From NCBI RefSeq assembly GCF_010748935.1, contig NZ_CP048796.1, forward strand, positions 1,553,001 to 1,617,000: 64,000 bases of DNA, given 5' to 3'. This DNA comes from Providencia vermicola (lineage in GTDB: Bacteria > Pseudomonadota > Gammaproteobacteria > Enterobacterales > Enterobacteriaceae). A program made the position numbers and the translations under genes. Under the pieces are notes generated by a model. The model was not told where the DNA came from. It worked only from the letters and a program-made list of their open reading frames with translations, and did no database searches. Of the stretch, positions 55,370 through 63,876 are shown piece after piece; position 1 is the first letter of the stretch, and each line of letters starts with the position of its first letter.

Positions 55370-55372
55370 CCT

Positions 55373-57610
55373 ATGCGGATCACCTATTCAGTAGGGCGCT
55401 CCGCTAGGGATAATCGTCCTCAATTAGCGCAAGCGCCTAGCTTTGATGAGTATAAGTTAGCTATCAAAGCGCTTAAAAAAACGATTAATGTGTCTCCAAA
55501 TGACTCAATAGAGGCCATGCGTGAGAAAAAGGCACGTCTTAATTATATTTGGGGTGCGTTGATCAATAAAACCAAAGGGCGTAGTGCGGCTAATGCCGGT
55601 CATCGTCACGTTCTTTGGTTAGATATGGATGGCTGCTCTTTAGATGCTTGGAACCGGTTAACCGGTGTCCTGAGTATGTACCGCTGTTTTTGTTATACGA
55701 CGGCTAGCCATGAACACCCAACCGCCAATAATGAGCAACGCTGGCGCATCGGCATTATGCTAGATAACAGCGTGACAGCTCACATGTATGCCGAATTAGG
55801 TCCACGTGTTGAACAAGAGATCATGGACTGTTACCAGCTGTTAAGCGATGAGCCTGTCAAATGGGATCGCTCTGTTTATGAGCCATCTCATATGGTATTT
55901 GCCCCGCATGAAGGCGCTGAATTCTTAGAGTTCGATGGTGCGGTGATTAATGTTGATACCGTTCTGGCATCCAATCTCGTCTTGCACAGTAATGCTGTTG
56001 ATGGCTCTGATTTTAATACAGTATCGGGCGATGACCTAACGCGTTTAGTCGATTTAAGCCACATTGATAGTCACACTTTTGAGGATATTCGCTCTGCGCT
56101 GTGGCATCCGCGGGTATTACGCTTTGCCGAAAATTACCCAACTTGGGTTGATATGGGTAATCGTTTGGCCTGGTTCAAAGATACCGATTATGAAGATAAG
56201 GCCAAAGCGTTATGGGTTGAATGGTCCGCTAAAGCAGATAAGGGCGATGAAGAGGCTGCAATAAATAAGTGGTCTCAACTCCGTGCTGACCGCACCGGCT
56301 ACCAAGCGATATTCACGTTAGCCCAAAAAGAAGGGTGGATTAACCCTGGTTGTGAGCGTTTAAAAACAGCGGTTGTAACCGTAGACGATTTTGAGGCGAT
56401 CCAAGTCGTTAACAAGCCATTGCCTTTACCTTCATTTAAGCGTGATAAATATGGCCGGATAGAATCTACCATTGATAATGTGGCTAAAGCGGTCATGCAC
56501 CCCGACTTTATCGATATCGAAATTCGCTTTGATACCTTTCGCGATGAAATTATGTTCGCGCCAACCGGAACCAATGAATGGCAACAGTTTAGCGATGCGG
56601 ACTATTCGCGTTTACGTATTGCGATGGAAAAGCGCGATTTTAAACCTGTAGGGCGTGAGCTGATCCGTGATGTGGTTTTACTTGCTGCGGAAGAGAATCA
56701 ATTCGACTCGGCTATCGAGTGGCTGACTAACCTAGAGTGGGATGGCGTTAGGCGTGTTGAGACGTTTTACCACACGCATTTTGGTGCGGAGAACACACCT
56801 TATACCCGCGCTGTTTCTCTCTATATGTGGACGGCGATGGCAGGGCGTGTTTTGGTACCGAGGATTAAAGCTGACATGGTGCCTATCTTAATTGGTGCTC
56901 AAGGATGTGGGAAGTCCACGGGGGTCGCGGCGCTATGCCCTGATCCGACGTTCTTTACAGAAATCTCTTTTGCTGAAAAAGATGATGACTTAGCACGTAA
57001 AATGCGCGGTCGTTTAGTCGCTGAAATTGGCGAGCTACGCGGACTGAATACGAAAGAGCTTGAATCCATCAAAGCCTTTGTCACCCGCACACATGAGAAC
57101 TGGATCCCAAAGTTTAAGGAGTTTGCCACACAGTTCCCGCGTCGTTCATTAATTATCGGTACCACCAATGAGGACGAGTTCTTAGCCGACCGTACGGGGA
57201 ATCGCCGTTGGCTTCCGGTCGAGGTGATTAAGGTCAACGTTGATGATATTCGGCGTGATGTTCTTCAACTGTGGGCCGAAGCCCGCGAAATGTTTAAAGC
57301 GGATGGTGTCCAATATGAAGCCGCTGAATATTTAGCCTCACACATTTATGAAAAATACACCATTAAAGACGCTTGGTTAGAAATTATTGAACGTTGGTTG
57401 GATGAGCCTGATTTGATGACGGGTGAAAAACCGCGAACGCGTGGTTTTTTACGTGCTGCCGACGTTTTGCGAGAAGCGTTGAATCTCGATCCTAAAAATA
57501 TCTCAAGACGCGAACAAATGCGAATTAGCAATGTTCTGCAAAATTGTGGGTATAAATCGATGCGTAAATTCCTTGAAGGTAAGCAGCAACGTGTATTTAT
57601 TTGCGAATAA
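55373..57610 (+). CDS. VapE-type phage primase/helicase
   Basis: The C-terminal half is the VapE-type P-loop domain: Walker A GAQGCGKSTG near residue 510, then EIGELRGLNTKELESIKAFV, then NEDEFLADRTGNRRWLPVEV. The N-terminal 280 residues, with the LDMDG segment, resemble an archaeo-eukaryotic primase-like region but are less certain. At 745 residues it would unwind, and perhaps prime, phage replication with the DNA polymerase at 48589. It is followed by iteron-like repeats. Confidence 0.85.
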   Translation: MRITYSVGRSARDNRPQLAQAPSFDEYKLAIKALKKTINVSPNDSIEAMREKKARLNYIWGALINKTKGRSAANAGHRHVLWLDMDGCSLDAWNRLTGVLSMYRCFCYTTASHEHPTANNEQRWRIGIMLDNSVTAHMYAELGPRVEQEIMDCYQLLSDEPVKWDRSVYEPSHMVFAPHEGAEFLEFDGAVINVDTVLASNLVLHSNAVDGSDFNTVSGDDLTRLVDLSHIDSHTFEDIRSALWHPRVLRFAENYPTWVDMGNRLAWFKDTDYEDKAKALWVEWSAKADKGDEEAAINKWSQLRADRTGYQAIFTLAQKEGWINPGCERLKTAVVTVDDFEAIQVVNKPLPLPSFKRDKYGRIESTIDNVAKAVMHPDFIDIEIRFDTFRDEIMFAPTGTNEWQQFSDADYSRLRIAMEKRDFKPVGRELIRDVVLLAAEENQFDSAIEWLTNLEWDGVRRVETFYHTHFGAENTPYTRAVSLYMWTAMAGRVLVPRIKADMVPILIGAQGCGKSTGVAALCPDPTFFTEISFAEKDDDLARKMRGRLVAEIGELRGLNTKELESIKAFVTRTHENWIPKFKEFATQFPRRSLIIGTTNEDEFLADRTGNRRWLPVEVIKVNVDDIRRDVLQLWAEAREMFKADGVQYEAAEYLASHIYEKYTIKDAWLEIIERWLDEPDLMTGEKPRTRGFLRAADVLREALNLDPKNISRREQMRISNVLQNCGYKSMRKFLEGKQQRVFICE

Positions 57611-57805
57611 GACAACCTAGACAACCTAGACAACCTAGACAACCTATAAGCGCGAGGTTGTCTGCTTTTAACATATTGATAATTCATTAATTAGTTAACC
57701 TAGACAACCTAGACAACCGTTTAAAAAACGATACACATATAAGTATATCGGCGCTAAAAAAGTATTAATAGAAATAGGTTGTCTAGGTTGTCATGGGTTG
57801 TCTAG
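57611..57805. repeat. Iteron-like repeat cluster after the helicase gene
   Basis: GACAACCTA occurs four times in direct tandem (57611-57646). An inverted copy (AGGTTGTC) follows at 57655-57662, a two- to three-unit direct block at 57697-57718, and inverted copies at 57776-57783, 57784-57792 and 57795-57805. The cluster sits between the replicative helicase gene and the Q-type gene in sequence otherwise rich in A and T. Such arrays often bind a replication initiator. Confidence 0.7.
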
Positions 57806-57911
57806 TTGCTCAATGAGTTATTTTTACTTGCTTCAGTTAACCAAATGCTTTTTGTCGTGATCGATGCCTGAAATTGGGGCAATTGGTACAGAAAAACACA
57901 GGTCGGAAACT

Positions 57912-58343
57912 ATGAACAGAGATATACAGAAAATTTTGACACATTGGGGCGGCTGGTCTGCTGGTAATCATTATGCTGCGTTAGGTTGGTCAACAGTGGC
58001 GGCAGGCTTTAGCGATTATTCACCGAGATCTAGTGGTAATAGGCTGTCGTGTAGTGATGAGGACGGTTTAGTCATTGACTTATGTGTCGCTAAACTTTCA
58101 ACCGTCGGTATGGAACGTGAGCGCGCTTATCTTGAAGAATATTACATCAAGGGCAAATCTAAACGTGCCGTTGGGCGTAAGTTCAAAATCCGAGAAGATG
58201 AAGTGCGAAGGCAGATGCAAATTGCTGAAAGTTTTGTTTTGGGTTTCTTAGAAGCACTTAATATTCAATTGGATATAGATATTTTGTATAAAAAACACTC
58301 AATCGATACGCTGAAATTAGTGCGACCGCAAAATGTGTGTTAA
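57912..58343 (+). CDS. Phage late antiterminator, Q-like (DUF1133-type)
   Basis: The 143-residue protein has the Q-type features MNRDIQKILTHWGGWSAGNH, YSPRSSGN and the helix-turn-helix-like EEYYIKGKSKRAVGRKFKIR, then EDEVRRQMQIAESFVLGFLE. It should let RNA polymerase pass terminators in the late region. The ATG at 57912 follows GGAAA with good spacing. A terminator and a promoter-terminator pair follow, as expected for the Q target. Confidence 0.8.
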   Translation: MNRDIQKILTHWGGWSAGNHYAALGWSTVAAGFSDYSPRSSGNRLSCSDEDGLVIDLCVAKLSTVGMERERAYLEEYYIKGKSKRAVGRKFKIREDEVRRQMQIAESFVLGFLEALNIQLDIDILYKKHSIDTLKLVRPQNVC

Positions 58344-58372
58344 TCTGATAAAAATGGTGTTCTACCCATGGC

Positions 58373-58405
58373 AAAGGCCCTCAGTTTGAGGGCCTTTTCT
58401 TTTTG
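58373..58405 (+). terminator. Terminator after the Q-like gene
   Basis: AAAGGCCCTC and GAGGGCCTTTT pair around a 5-base loop and are followed by CTTTTT, 30 bases after the stop of the Q-like gene. Confidence 0.9.
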
Positions 58406-58590
58406 GGGACCGCAAAAAAACTATCAAAAATAAACCTTACGCTCCGGTTTTTAGTTAAACAGCAATAGTGACGATTTGTTAATAAAATGTTGTTCGCGAT
58501 AAACAGTAAAAATAGCCTAGAAGATAGTGATTTTTAGCTGTTTGAGGTGACATTTTAATTGAGTTCAAAAATCGCGGGGCGTGTAAGGGC

Positions 58591-58652
58591 TATAATGTTA
58601 AATAGACCTGTTTTTCACGAAATTATTTAAAAGTCACCTCGGTGGCTTTTTT
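58591..58652 (+). promoter_or_regulatory. Candidate late promoter with closely following terminator
   Basis: TATAAT at 58591-58596 would start transcription near 58603. AAAGTCACC (58630-58638) and GGTGGCTTT (58641-58649) with a T run end at 58652, only about 30-50 bases later. A promoter followed at once by a terminator, downstream of a Q gene and upstream of lysis genes, is the lambdoid PR' and tR' arrangement. No good -35 is visible. Confidence 0.6.
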
Positions 58653-58971
58653 GCTTTCTAGGCAATGAAAACTCTATTTGCTAGCTTCTATCTTGCACAT
58701 AGCGGCATTAAAGCGAGTAGGGTTCTCATTGTGGGGAAAATTAGCCGCAGGTGACTGATGCTTGATAAGGCATGGCGCAAACTCAAACTGACGAAAGACT
58801 GCCTTCACAATACCTATAACACGCTGAAAAAGTTCTGGTAGCACGGAACAGCCCGCATGAGCTAAATCATGCTTCAAATAATCACTTCTTCTTTTATCCC
58901 CTCAAATGAGGGCGAAAAAACAGAAATCCCCAAAAACTTTTAATTTCGGGCACTCCGTAGGGGGTGGGATT
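58653..58971. other. Leader of the lysis cassette, no clear gene
   Basis: The only frames here are very short (about 30 residues or fewer) and not supported. A CCCTCAAATGAGGG palindrome at 58899-58912 recurs inside the hairpin at 60649-60668. The holin start follows at 58972. Confidence 0.5.
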
Positions 58972-59241
58972 ATGCGTATGGATAAATACAGCAACGCAGC
59001 CTACGGCAGTGCTGGGCTTACAGCATTCTTTGCAAGCTTATCGCTGTATGAGTGGGGCTTTATTATCGGGATGGCGTTTAGCATCATTCTTGGACTCGCC
59101 ACCTTCTTTATGAATCGACGAGAGCAGCGAAAACGAACGCGTTTATTTGAAGAACTGGTACATAAAACCGATCCACAAAATCCCTCTGCGACAGCACGAA
59201 TAGCGGCTGAACTTATGGCAAAAGCGCCTAAGGATATCTAA
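58972..59241 (+). CDS. Class II holin (S21-type) with possible dual start
   Basis: The protein forms inner-membrane pinholes that trigger lysis. From ATG 58972 it begins MRMDKYSNAAYGSAGLTAFF, with two short membrane segments (SAGLTAFFASLSLYEWGFII and the following MAFSIILGLATFF) and a basic C-terminal tail. The second ATG two codons later suggests a long and a short product, as in S21 where the longer acts as antiholin. A ribosome site GGGG with G at 58961-58968 lies before it. The stop overlaps the endolysin start. Confidence 0.85.
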   Translation: MRMDKYSNAAYGSAGLTAFFASLSLYEWGFIIGMAFSIILGLATFFMNRREQRKRTRLFEELVHKTDPQNPSATARIAAELMAKAPKDI

Positions 59242-59711
59242 TGTCACTCAAACAAAAATTAACTGTGCTTGTAGGTGCAGGGGCATCGGCTATCGCTTTA
59301 ACCGTGATTGCGCATTTTGAAGGGGTTAGATATGAGCCTTATGAAGATGTCGGCGGGGTATTAACGGTCTGCTATGGGCATACAGGGAAAGACATTGTTC
59401 CTAATAAAGTTTATTCAAAAGAAGAGTGCAACGAGCTGTTAGAACGGGATTTCATGAGAACCAAACAGCAGGTCGACCGGCTAATCAAAGTTCCCATCAA
59501 CGAACACACAAAAGCGGCACTATATTCATTTGCTTTCAATGTGGGTACCGGCGCATTCGCTAAATCAACCATGCTTAAAAAGCTTAATGCAGGTGATCAA
59601 TATGGCGCTTGTGAAGAGTTAAAAAGATGGGTTTACGCGGGTGGCAAAGTGTGGCGTGGGTTGGTTAGTCGCCGAGAAGTGGAGGCCGCTATATGTCATG
59701 GAAAGCTGTAG
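59241..59711 (+). CDS. SAR endolysin, lysozyme family (GH24)
   Basis: This is a muramidase with an N-terminal signal-anchor-release segment (LTVLVGAGASAIALTVIAHF) that keeps it inactive in the membrane until the pinholin collapses the potential. The catalytic set is HFEGVRYEPYEDVGGVLTVC, in which Glu27 and Asp/Thr are expected, with YGHTGKDI after it. At 156 residues it matches R21-type enzymes. It overlaps the holin by one base. Confidence 0.93.
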   Translation: MSLKQKLTVLVGAGASAIALTVIAHFEGVRYEPYEDVGGVLTVCYGHTGKDIVPNKVYSKEECNELLERDFMRTKQQVDRLIKVPINEHTKAALYSFAFNVGTGAFAKSTMLKKLNAGDQYGACEELKRWVYAGGKVWRGLVSRREVEAAICHGKL

Positions 59712-59866
59712 TGGTTATTGCTGGTTTTGTTATTTATTTCATGGTGTTCATTGTTTCGGGCGTATACCTGCTTACTGACAACACGTGCGCTATTGACAAA
59801 ACCAGTTTAGAAAAACGTTGCTTGAAGGCATTCGAACATTACAAAGGGCGACAAGTTAACTTTTAA
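59693..59866 (+). CDS. Small membrane protein in the lysis cassette (57 aa)
   Basis: A 57-codon ORF begins MSWKAVVVIAGFVIYFMVFI, continues VSGVYLL and ends in a basic tail with two cysteines. GGAGG lies about ten bases upstream within the endolysin end. It overlaps the endolysin by 19 bases and is 20 bases before Rz. One membrane segment with the tail outside fits a lysis accessory protein; no family is recognised. Confidence 0.7.
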   Translation: MSWKAVVVIAGFVIYFMVFIVSGVYLLTDNTCAIDKTSLEKRCLKAFEHYKGRQVNF

Positions 59867-59886
59867 TTTTCTAGACGGTAATTGTC

Positions 59887-60336
59887 ATGAATACAGCGAG
59901 AGCATTGCTATTTATTGCAGCGTGGGTGGCCGTATGGGGGATGTGGAAGCAGCATGAAAGGATAGAGGAATTACACACCCAAAATGCTAGGTTGCTGGCT
60001 GAACTTACAGAGCAAATCAAAATCAATGAAGATTTCCAAGAGCGCGTCCAATCCCTTCATAAGCTGGATATTAAGCATACTCAGGAATTAGCCAATGCAC
60101 AGATTGAAATTGACCAGTTGCGTATTGCTGCTGAGCGTCATCCTGAGCGGGTGTACATCAAAGCCAGTTGTAAAAAATCCGAAGGCACTACCGCCTCCGG
60201 CTTGGATGATGCAACCACCGCCCGACCTGATGACGCCGCTATCCGAAATTATTGGTTACTCAGAGAGCGAATTGCGGAGTCAACTCAAATCATCTTAGGT
60301 TTGCAAGATTACATAAAAATGCAGTGTATCCAATAA
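59887..60336 (+). CDS. Rz-type inner-membrane spanin
   Basis: The i-spanin joins inner and outer membranes during lysis. It has an N-terminal membrane anchor (ALLFIAAWVAVWGMW) and a long periplasmic coiled coil (ERIEELHTQNARLLAELTEQ, then LANAQIEIDQLRIAAERH) with a C-terminal cysteine pair. The gene for its partner is nested in the other frame at 60095. Confidence 0.85.
   Translation: MNTARALLFIAAWVAVWGMWKQHERIEELHTQNARLLAELTEQIKINEDFQERVQSLHKLDIKHTQELANAQIEIDQLRIAAERHPERVYIKASCKKSEGTTASGLDDATTARPDDAAIRNYWLLRERIAESTQIILGLQDYIKMQCIQ
60095..60298 (+). CDS. Rz1-type outer-membrane spanin lipoprotein
   Basis: The 67-residue lipoprotein lies wholly inside the Rz gene in another frame. Its lipobox is LSGC (Cys20) and it is proline rich (ALPPPAWMMQPPPDLMTP), as o-spanins are. 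It would pair with the Rz product to fuse the membranes. Confidence 0.85.
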   Translation: MHRLKLTSCVLLLSVILSGCTSKPVVKNPKALPPPAWMMQPPPDLMTPLSEIIGYSESELRSQLKSS

Positions 60337-60808
60337 CCAATATGCAAGGTTTTACCCATGTCATTCGGTGAGTGGTATGTAACCTTGTGGCACCCAGTGA
60401 AGTGAGATACCAGCAGATAAACGCCAATTATCCCAAATTTTGTTTTCTCACCTAAATTCATCGGGCTAAGCGGTGGGAGATAGCTCAATACAATGAGTGT
60501 GGCGATTCGACATGTGCTTCCCGTCAAATATCAGTTGCTAGGTTAATCATCTCAAATCAAAGGGAATTCAGTCGATACGACGAACACAGACGCTGACCTA
60601 TTTGGCCCAACCGCCTGACTACTGTTTGATTAACGCCATCTTTTTTACGCCCTCAAATGAGGGCTTTTGGGTATACACGATATTCAAGCCATACAGCGTG
60701 GCTTATCACCCGGTTTTCAGTTGTTAACGGTCGAAACATGATGTGCGGGTGATACGAATTGAAAATGAAATGGTTGTAAATCAATGTTTTGTATAGAGAC
60801 AGAAATTT
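60337..60808. other. Gap between lysis and tail genes where head genes are expected
   Basis: No frame resembling terminase, portal, protease or capsid is present. A hairpin (GCCCTC-AAAT-GAGGGC with TTTT, 60649-60668) acts as a terminator of the lysis transcript. TATCACCCG (60704-60712) and CGGGTGATA (60746-60754) form a second stem. The only readable frame on the minus strand is weak. Confidence 0.7.
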
Positions 60809-61324
60809 ATGAAAGATTATGATGTTGAAATAGCTATTCAAAAACAAATCTTGATGCAGCTGAAAGAAGTTGGCATCGAGATCCCCGTTAAAGCGGGTTT
60901 TCCGTCTATCAAGCAAGACCGTGAAGATAATATGGTGGTCTTTTTTCCCATAAATGAACACGGTCACGGTTGGCAAAGTAGAACCTATCACGTTCAAGGT
61001 AATAAAGCGGGTCACCAAGAACATCAGTTATCTGAAAAAACGTATCAAGTTCAAGTGTTTGTGACTCAAATAGAACATTATACGTCCACTGATATCGCGG
61101 CTATTGTCAGAATGATTGTCAATTCGCTACCTTTTGCCACCACGCTGAGAAAGCAAGGTATTGGCGTGCAGCGAGCAACGTCAGTTCGCCAACCTTACTC
61201 TGTGAACGAACATGGTGATTACGAACAAAATCCTTCATTTGATTTTAATGTGACCTTTAAACGTTCTCTTTTCCCTGATACAGCTGCCATTAGTGCACTT
61301 TATCCTGATATCCATCGCATATAA
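60809..61324 (+). CDS. Gateway/neck-type tail protein (LIC_12616-like)
   Basis: The 171-residue protein has the pattern DYDVEIAIQKQILMQLKEVG, then the QVQVFVTQIE and YEQNPSFDFNVTFKR blocks, typical of the small head-tail joining or tail-terminator proteins that precede DUF3383 genes. The assignment rests on order and fold resemblance from memory. It would cap the tail at the neck. It is the first structural gene here. Confidence 0.65.
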   Translation: MKDYDVEIAIQKQILMQLKEVGIEIPVKAGFPSIKQDREDNMVVFFPINEHGHGWQSRTYHVQGNKAGHQEHQLSEKTYQVQVFVTQIEHYTSTDIAAIVRMIVNSLPFATTLRKQGIGVQRATSVRQPYSVNEHGDYEQNPSFDFNVTFKRSLFPDTAAISALYPDIHRI

Positions 61325-61334
61325 GGTTTTTACT

Positions 61335-62822
61335 ATGCCAATTAAACAAACTCGATACGTTGATATCGCATCGGCGGTTGTTGGCGCGTCTTCTGTTCCG
61401 ATGCGTAAACTAACTGCTCGTTTATTTTCTACCAATCCTAAAATTCCAGCGGGTAAAGTGCTTGAATTTGCAAATGGTCAAGTCGATGAATTTCTGGGTG
61501 TTGATTCTCCAGAAGCGCATTTTGCTCGACAATATTTTAGCTATGTCAGTCCTGCTCCCGTGAGTAAGCCAAAAGAATTACAAATTGCGTCTTATGAACC
61601 AGTAGGGCGGATGCCTACACTGTTTGGTGTTAAAGCGGCAGCGTTAGCGGACTTAAGCGCGATTGCCGATGGCACTCTCTCTGTCACTATCGGTACTGTG
61701 ACCAAAAACTATAAAGACATTGATTTATCGGAAGCAAAATCTTATGCGGATATTGCGTCCATCATTCAAACGAAACTCAATGCAGAAAAGGAACCGCAAT
61801 TTTCCAGCAGTTACTTGACGTTTAATGCATTAGAGAGTGCTTTTGAACTCAGTGGAGGAGTGCAAGAGAGTGCTTCTATCCACGTTGATTATTCCGTGCT
61901 GGCTGATGCCATGGGGCTGTCTTCAGGTAGCGCATCTGAAGGTAACCCTGCACAAACACCGCTGGAAGCCTTTATTGTGGCAGAGCAAGTGTCGGACTCA
62001 TTTGGGAGTGCCACCTTTTTAGCTGAACTGACGTTAGAGCAAGCAGTGCCATTAGCGCAGTATGTATCGGGTGAGAACGTCAAATACCAGTTACACATTA
62101 ACGTTAGTGAAAAGCAGGTTGAAGATTTCAGCGCGGCTTTAATGGACACTGCGTCTGTGGGCTTGAACCTAAAAACGGACAACGTTCACTTTATTCAATC
62201 GTTACCTATGGCGGTGATGGCGGCGACCGATTATGACCGGACTAACGCCACGACAAACTATATGTTTCGCCAACTCGGAGTGACATTCCCAGCACAAGTG
62301 ACCACGGATAAAGCGGCTGATCGATTCGATAAGTTGCGTGTGAATTATTACGGTGAAACCGCGATAGCAGGCTCACAAATTCGTTTTTATCAGCGAGGCT
62401 TCTTATGCGGTGGAGCATCAAACCCATTAGATATGAGTGTGCACGCCAATGAACAGTGGTTAAAAGCCTATATTGCTCAGCAGTGGTTTAGCTTGCTGTT
62501 GGCAACACGCGGTGTTCCAGCGAATAAAGACGGTGAAGCACGAGCGTTAATGGTGATTGCTGGTGCGGTCACAAAGGCGATTAATAATGGCACGATTTTA
62601 GCCGGGAAAACATTGACAGATGCGCAAAAACTCGCCATTGCGGACGCATCCGGTGATGACCTCGCATGGTATGACGTACAAGATAAAGGCTATTGGTATA
62701 ACGCACAGATTGTTGAAAATACAGGAAAAAGTGGTCTGCCTGAGTATGTCATGAAATACGTATTGATTTATGGCAAAGGCGATTGGGTTCGCAAAGTCGA
62801 AGGTTCTCATAATTTAGTCTAG
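61335..62822 (+). CDS. DUF3383 family tail sheath protein
   Basis: The 495-residue protein matches DUF3383, a sheath-type family of contractile tails. Visible blocks are YVDIASAVVGASSVPMRKLT, ARQYFSYVSPAP and a C-terminal WYDVQDKGYWYNAQIV. The sheath contracts to drive the tube through the cell envelope. ATG 61335 follows a weak ribosome site; the previous gene ends ten bases before it. It is followed directly by the tube gene. Confidence 0.88.
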   Translation: MPIKQTRYVDIASAVVGASSVPMRKLTARLFSTNPKIPAGKVLEFANGQVDEFLGVDSPEAHFARQYFSYVSPAPVSKPKELQIASYEPVGRMPTLFGVKAAALADLSAIADGTLSVTIGTVTKNYKDIDLSEAKSYADIASIIQTKLNAEKEPQFSSSYLTFNALESAFELSGGVQESASIHVDYSVLADAMGLSSGSASEGNPAQTPLEAFIVAEQVSDSFGSATFLAELTLEQAVPLAQYVSGENVKYQLHINVSEKQVEDFSAALMDTASVGLNLKTDNVHFIQSLPMAVMAATDYDRTNATTNYMFRQLGVTFPAQVTTDKAADRFDKLRVNYYGETAIAGSQIRFYQRGFLCGGASNPLDMSVHANEQWLKAYIAQQWFSLLLATRGVPANKDGEARALMVIAGAVTKAINNGTILAGKTLTDAQKLAIADASGDDLAWYDVQDKGYWYNAQIVENTGKSGLPEYVMKYVLIYGKGDWVRKVEGSHNLV

Positions 62823-62831
62823 GAGTAGAAC

Positions 62832-63284
62832 ATGCATGATGTATCTGCAACCGGTTTGAGTTTTATTATTCAAGCCAACAAAACATTTCCCACAGGGATT
62901 TTAATTACCGCCTTTGCTGACGATGCGGATCCGCTGGATTTACCCGCGGTCGATATCGCACAAACGGGCATGGATATTAACGGTAACTTGGTGAGTTGGT
63001 CCACTCCGACACCACAAACCGTCACAATTAACGTCGTAGCAGGTAGTGAAGAAGATCAGAATCTGTCTATTTTGCTCGAGGCTAATACCGCTAAAAAAGG
63101 GCGTCGACATGCTGGGGATATCATTACCTTTGTGGCGTCTTATGGTGATGGTTCAACGGTCACGGCGCGTAATGGCAAAATTACCAATGGGAGCCGTGGT
63201 AACTCAGCGGCTTCCGCAGGGCGTTTGAAATCCAAAGCCTATACCTTTGTGTTTCAGGATTTCGATAGCACGCGAGTACGTTAA
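62832..63284 (+). CDS. DUF3277 family tail tube-type protein
   Basis: The 150-residue protein resembles DUF3277, the tube protein that accompanies DUF3383 sheaths: LSFIIQANKTFPTGILITAF, VDIAQTGMDINGNLVSWSTP and a YTFVFQDFDSTRVR ending. It would polymerise into the inner tube within the sheath. The ribosome site GGAG lies seven bases before the start. Confidence 0.85.
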   Translation: MHDVSATGLSFIIQANKTFPTGILITAFADDADPLDLPAVDIAQTGMDINGNLVSWSTPTPQTVTINVVAGSEEDQNLSILLEANTAKKGRRHAGDIITFVASYGDGSTVTARNGKITNGSRGNSAASAGRLKSKAYTFVFQDFDSTRVR

Positions 63285-63299
63285 TTTATTTCAAATTAT

Positions 63300-63321
63300 G
63301 GCGGGGGATCCCGCCTTTTTT
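63300..63321 (+). terminator. Terminator between tube and tail-chaperone genes
   Basis: GGCGGG and CCCGCC pair around GGAT and are followed by six T residues. It would lower transcription of the later tail genes after the abundant tube protein, a frequent arrangement. Confidence 0.85.
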
Positions 63322-63334
63322 ATTGGTGTTCACT

Positions 63335-63876
63335 ATGCTAATTAAGCCTAAAGAAGTTGCTATCAAAGATGTTGATGGTATTGAAAAATCATTTGTAATT
63401 AGTCGACTACCCGCTACGGTTGGGCGCGAAATCTTAGCTAAGTACCCGTTATCCAATGCACCTAAAATTGGTAATTACGAGGTCAGCAAAGAAGCCATGC
63501 TGAAGATGATGGCATACGTATGTGTGGTTATCGACGGTGAAGAAATACCGCTTAAAACACAAACGCTCATTGATAATCATGTGACTGACGGCGAATCCCT
63601 GATCCGCTTAGAGTTGGAAATGCTGAAATATAACACCAGTTTTTTCGGGAACGACGGGAGTCAAGGTTTCCTCCACTTCCTGCTCAGCAAGGTAAGCGGT
63701 TCACTCCCGTCGATTATAAAAACGCTGATGGGTTCTTTGCCGTCATCGTCAGTGAACGCCTCGCCACCTTCACAGAGCTCAAAACCTCAATAGATTTAGA
63801 AGAAGCAATGGACCTATGGGAAATTGCCATTACTAACCGTTATAACGAAGCCCTTGCGGCTTCAAAGGATCGCTAA
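63335..63876 (+). CDS. Tail assembly chaperone with -1 programmed frameshift
   Basis: From ATG 63335 the zero frame runs to 63793 (152 aa; MLIKPKEVAIKDVDGIEKSF, then ISRLPATVGREILAKYPL). At 63640-63646 the heptamer T TTT TTC occurs in the right frame, and the -1 frame downstream is open to 63876 (DYKNADGFFAVIVSERLATF, then DLEEAMDLWEIAITNRYNEA). A slip would give a fusion of about 180 aa, as in lambda G/GT and other tail chaperones. The end coordinate is that of the frameshift product, and the tape-measure start overlaps it. Confidence 0.8.

Noticed and set aside
57611-57646. Tandem repeats as a possible CRISPR array.
   Set aside because: Units are nine bases with no spacers between them, so it is not CRISPR.
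58674-58877. Minus-strand ORF of 67 codons in the lysis leader.
   Set aside because: No ribosome site, no family and opposite direction to the late genes; probably chance.
60653-61024. Minus-strand ORF of 123 codons overlapping the gateway gene.
   Set aside because: It is the shadow of the plus-strand gene, with no ribosome site or family.
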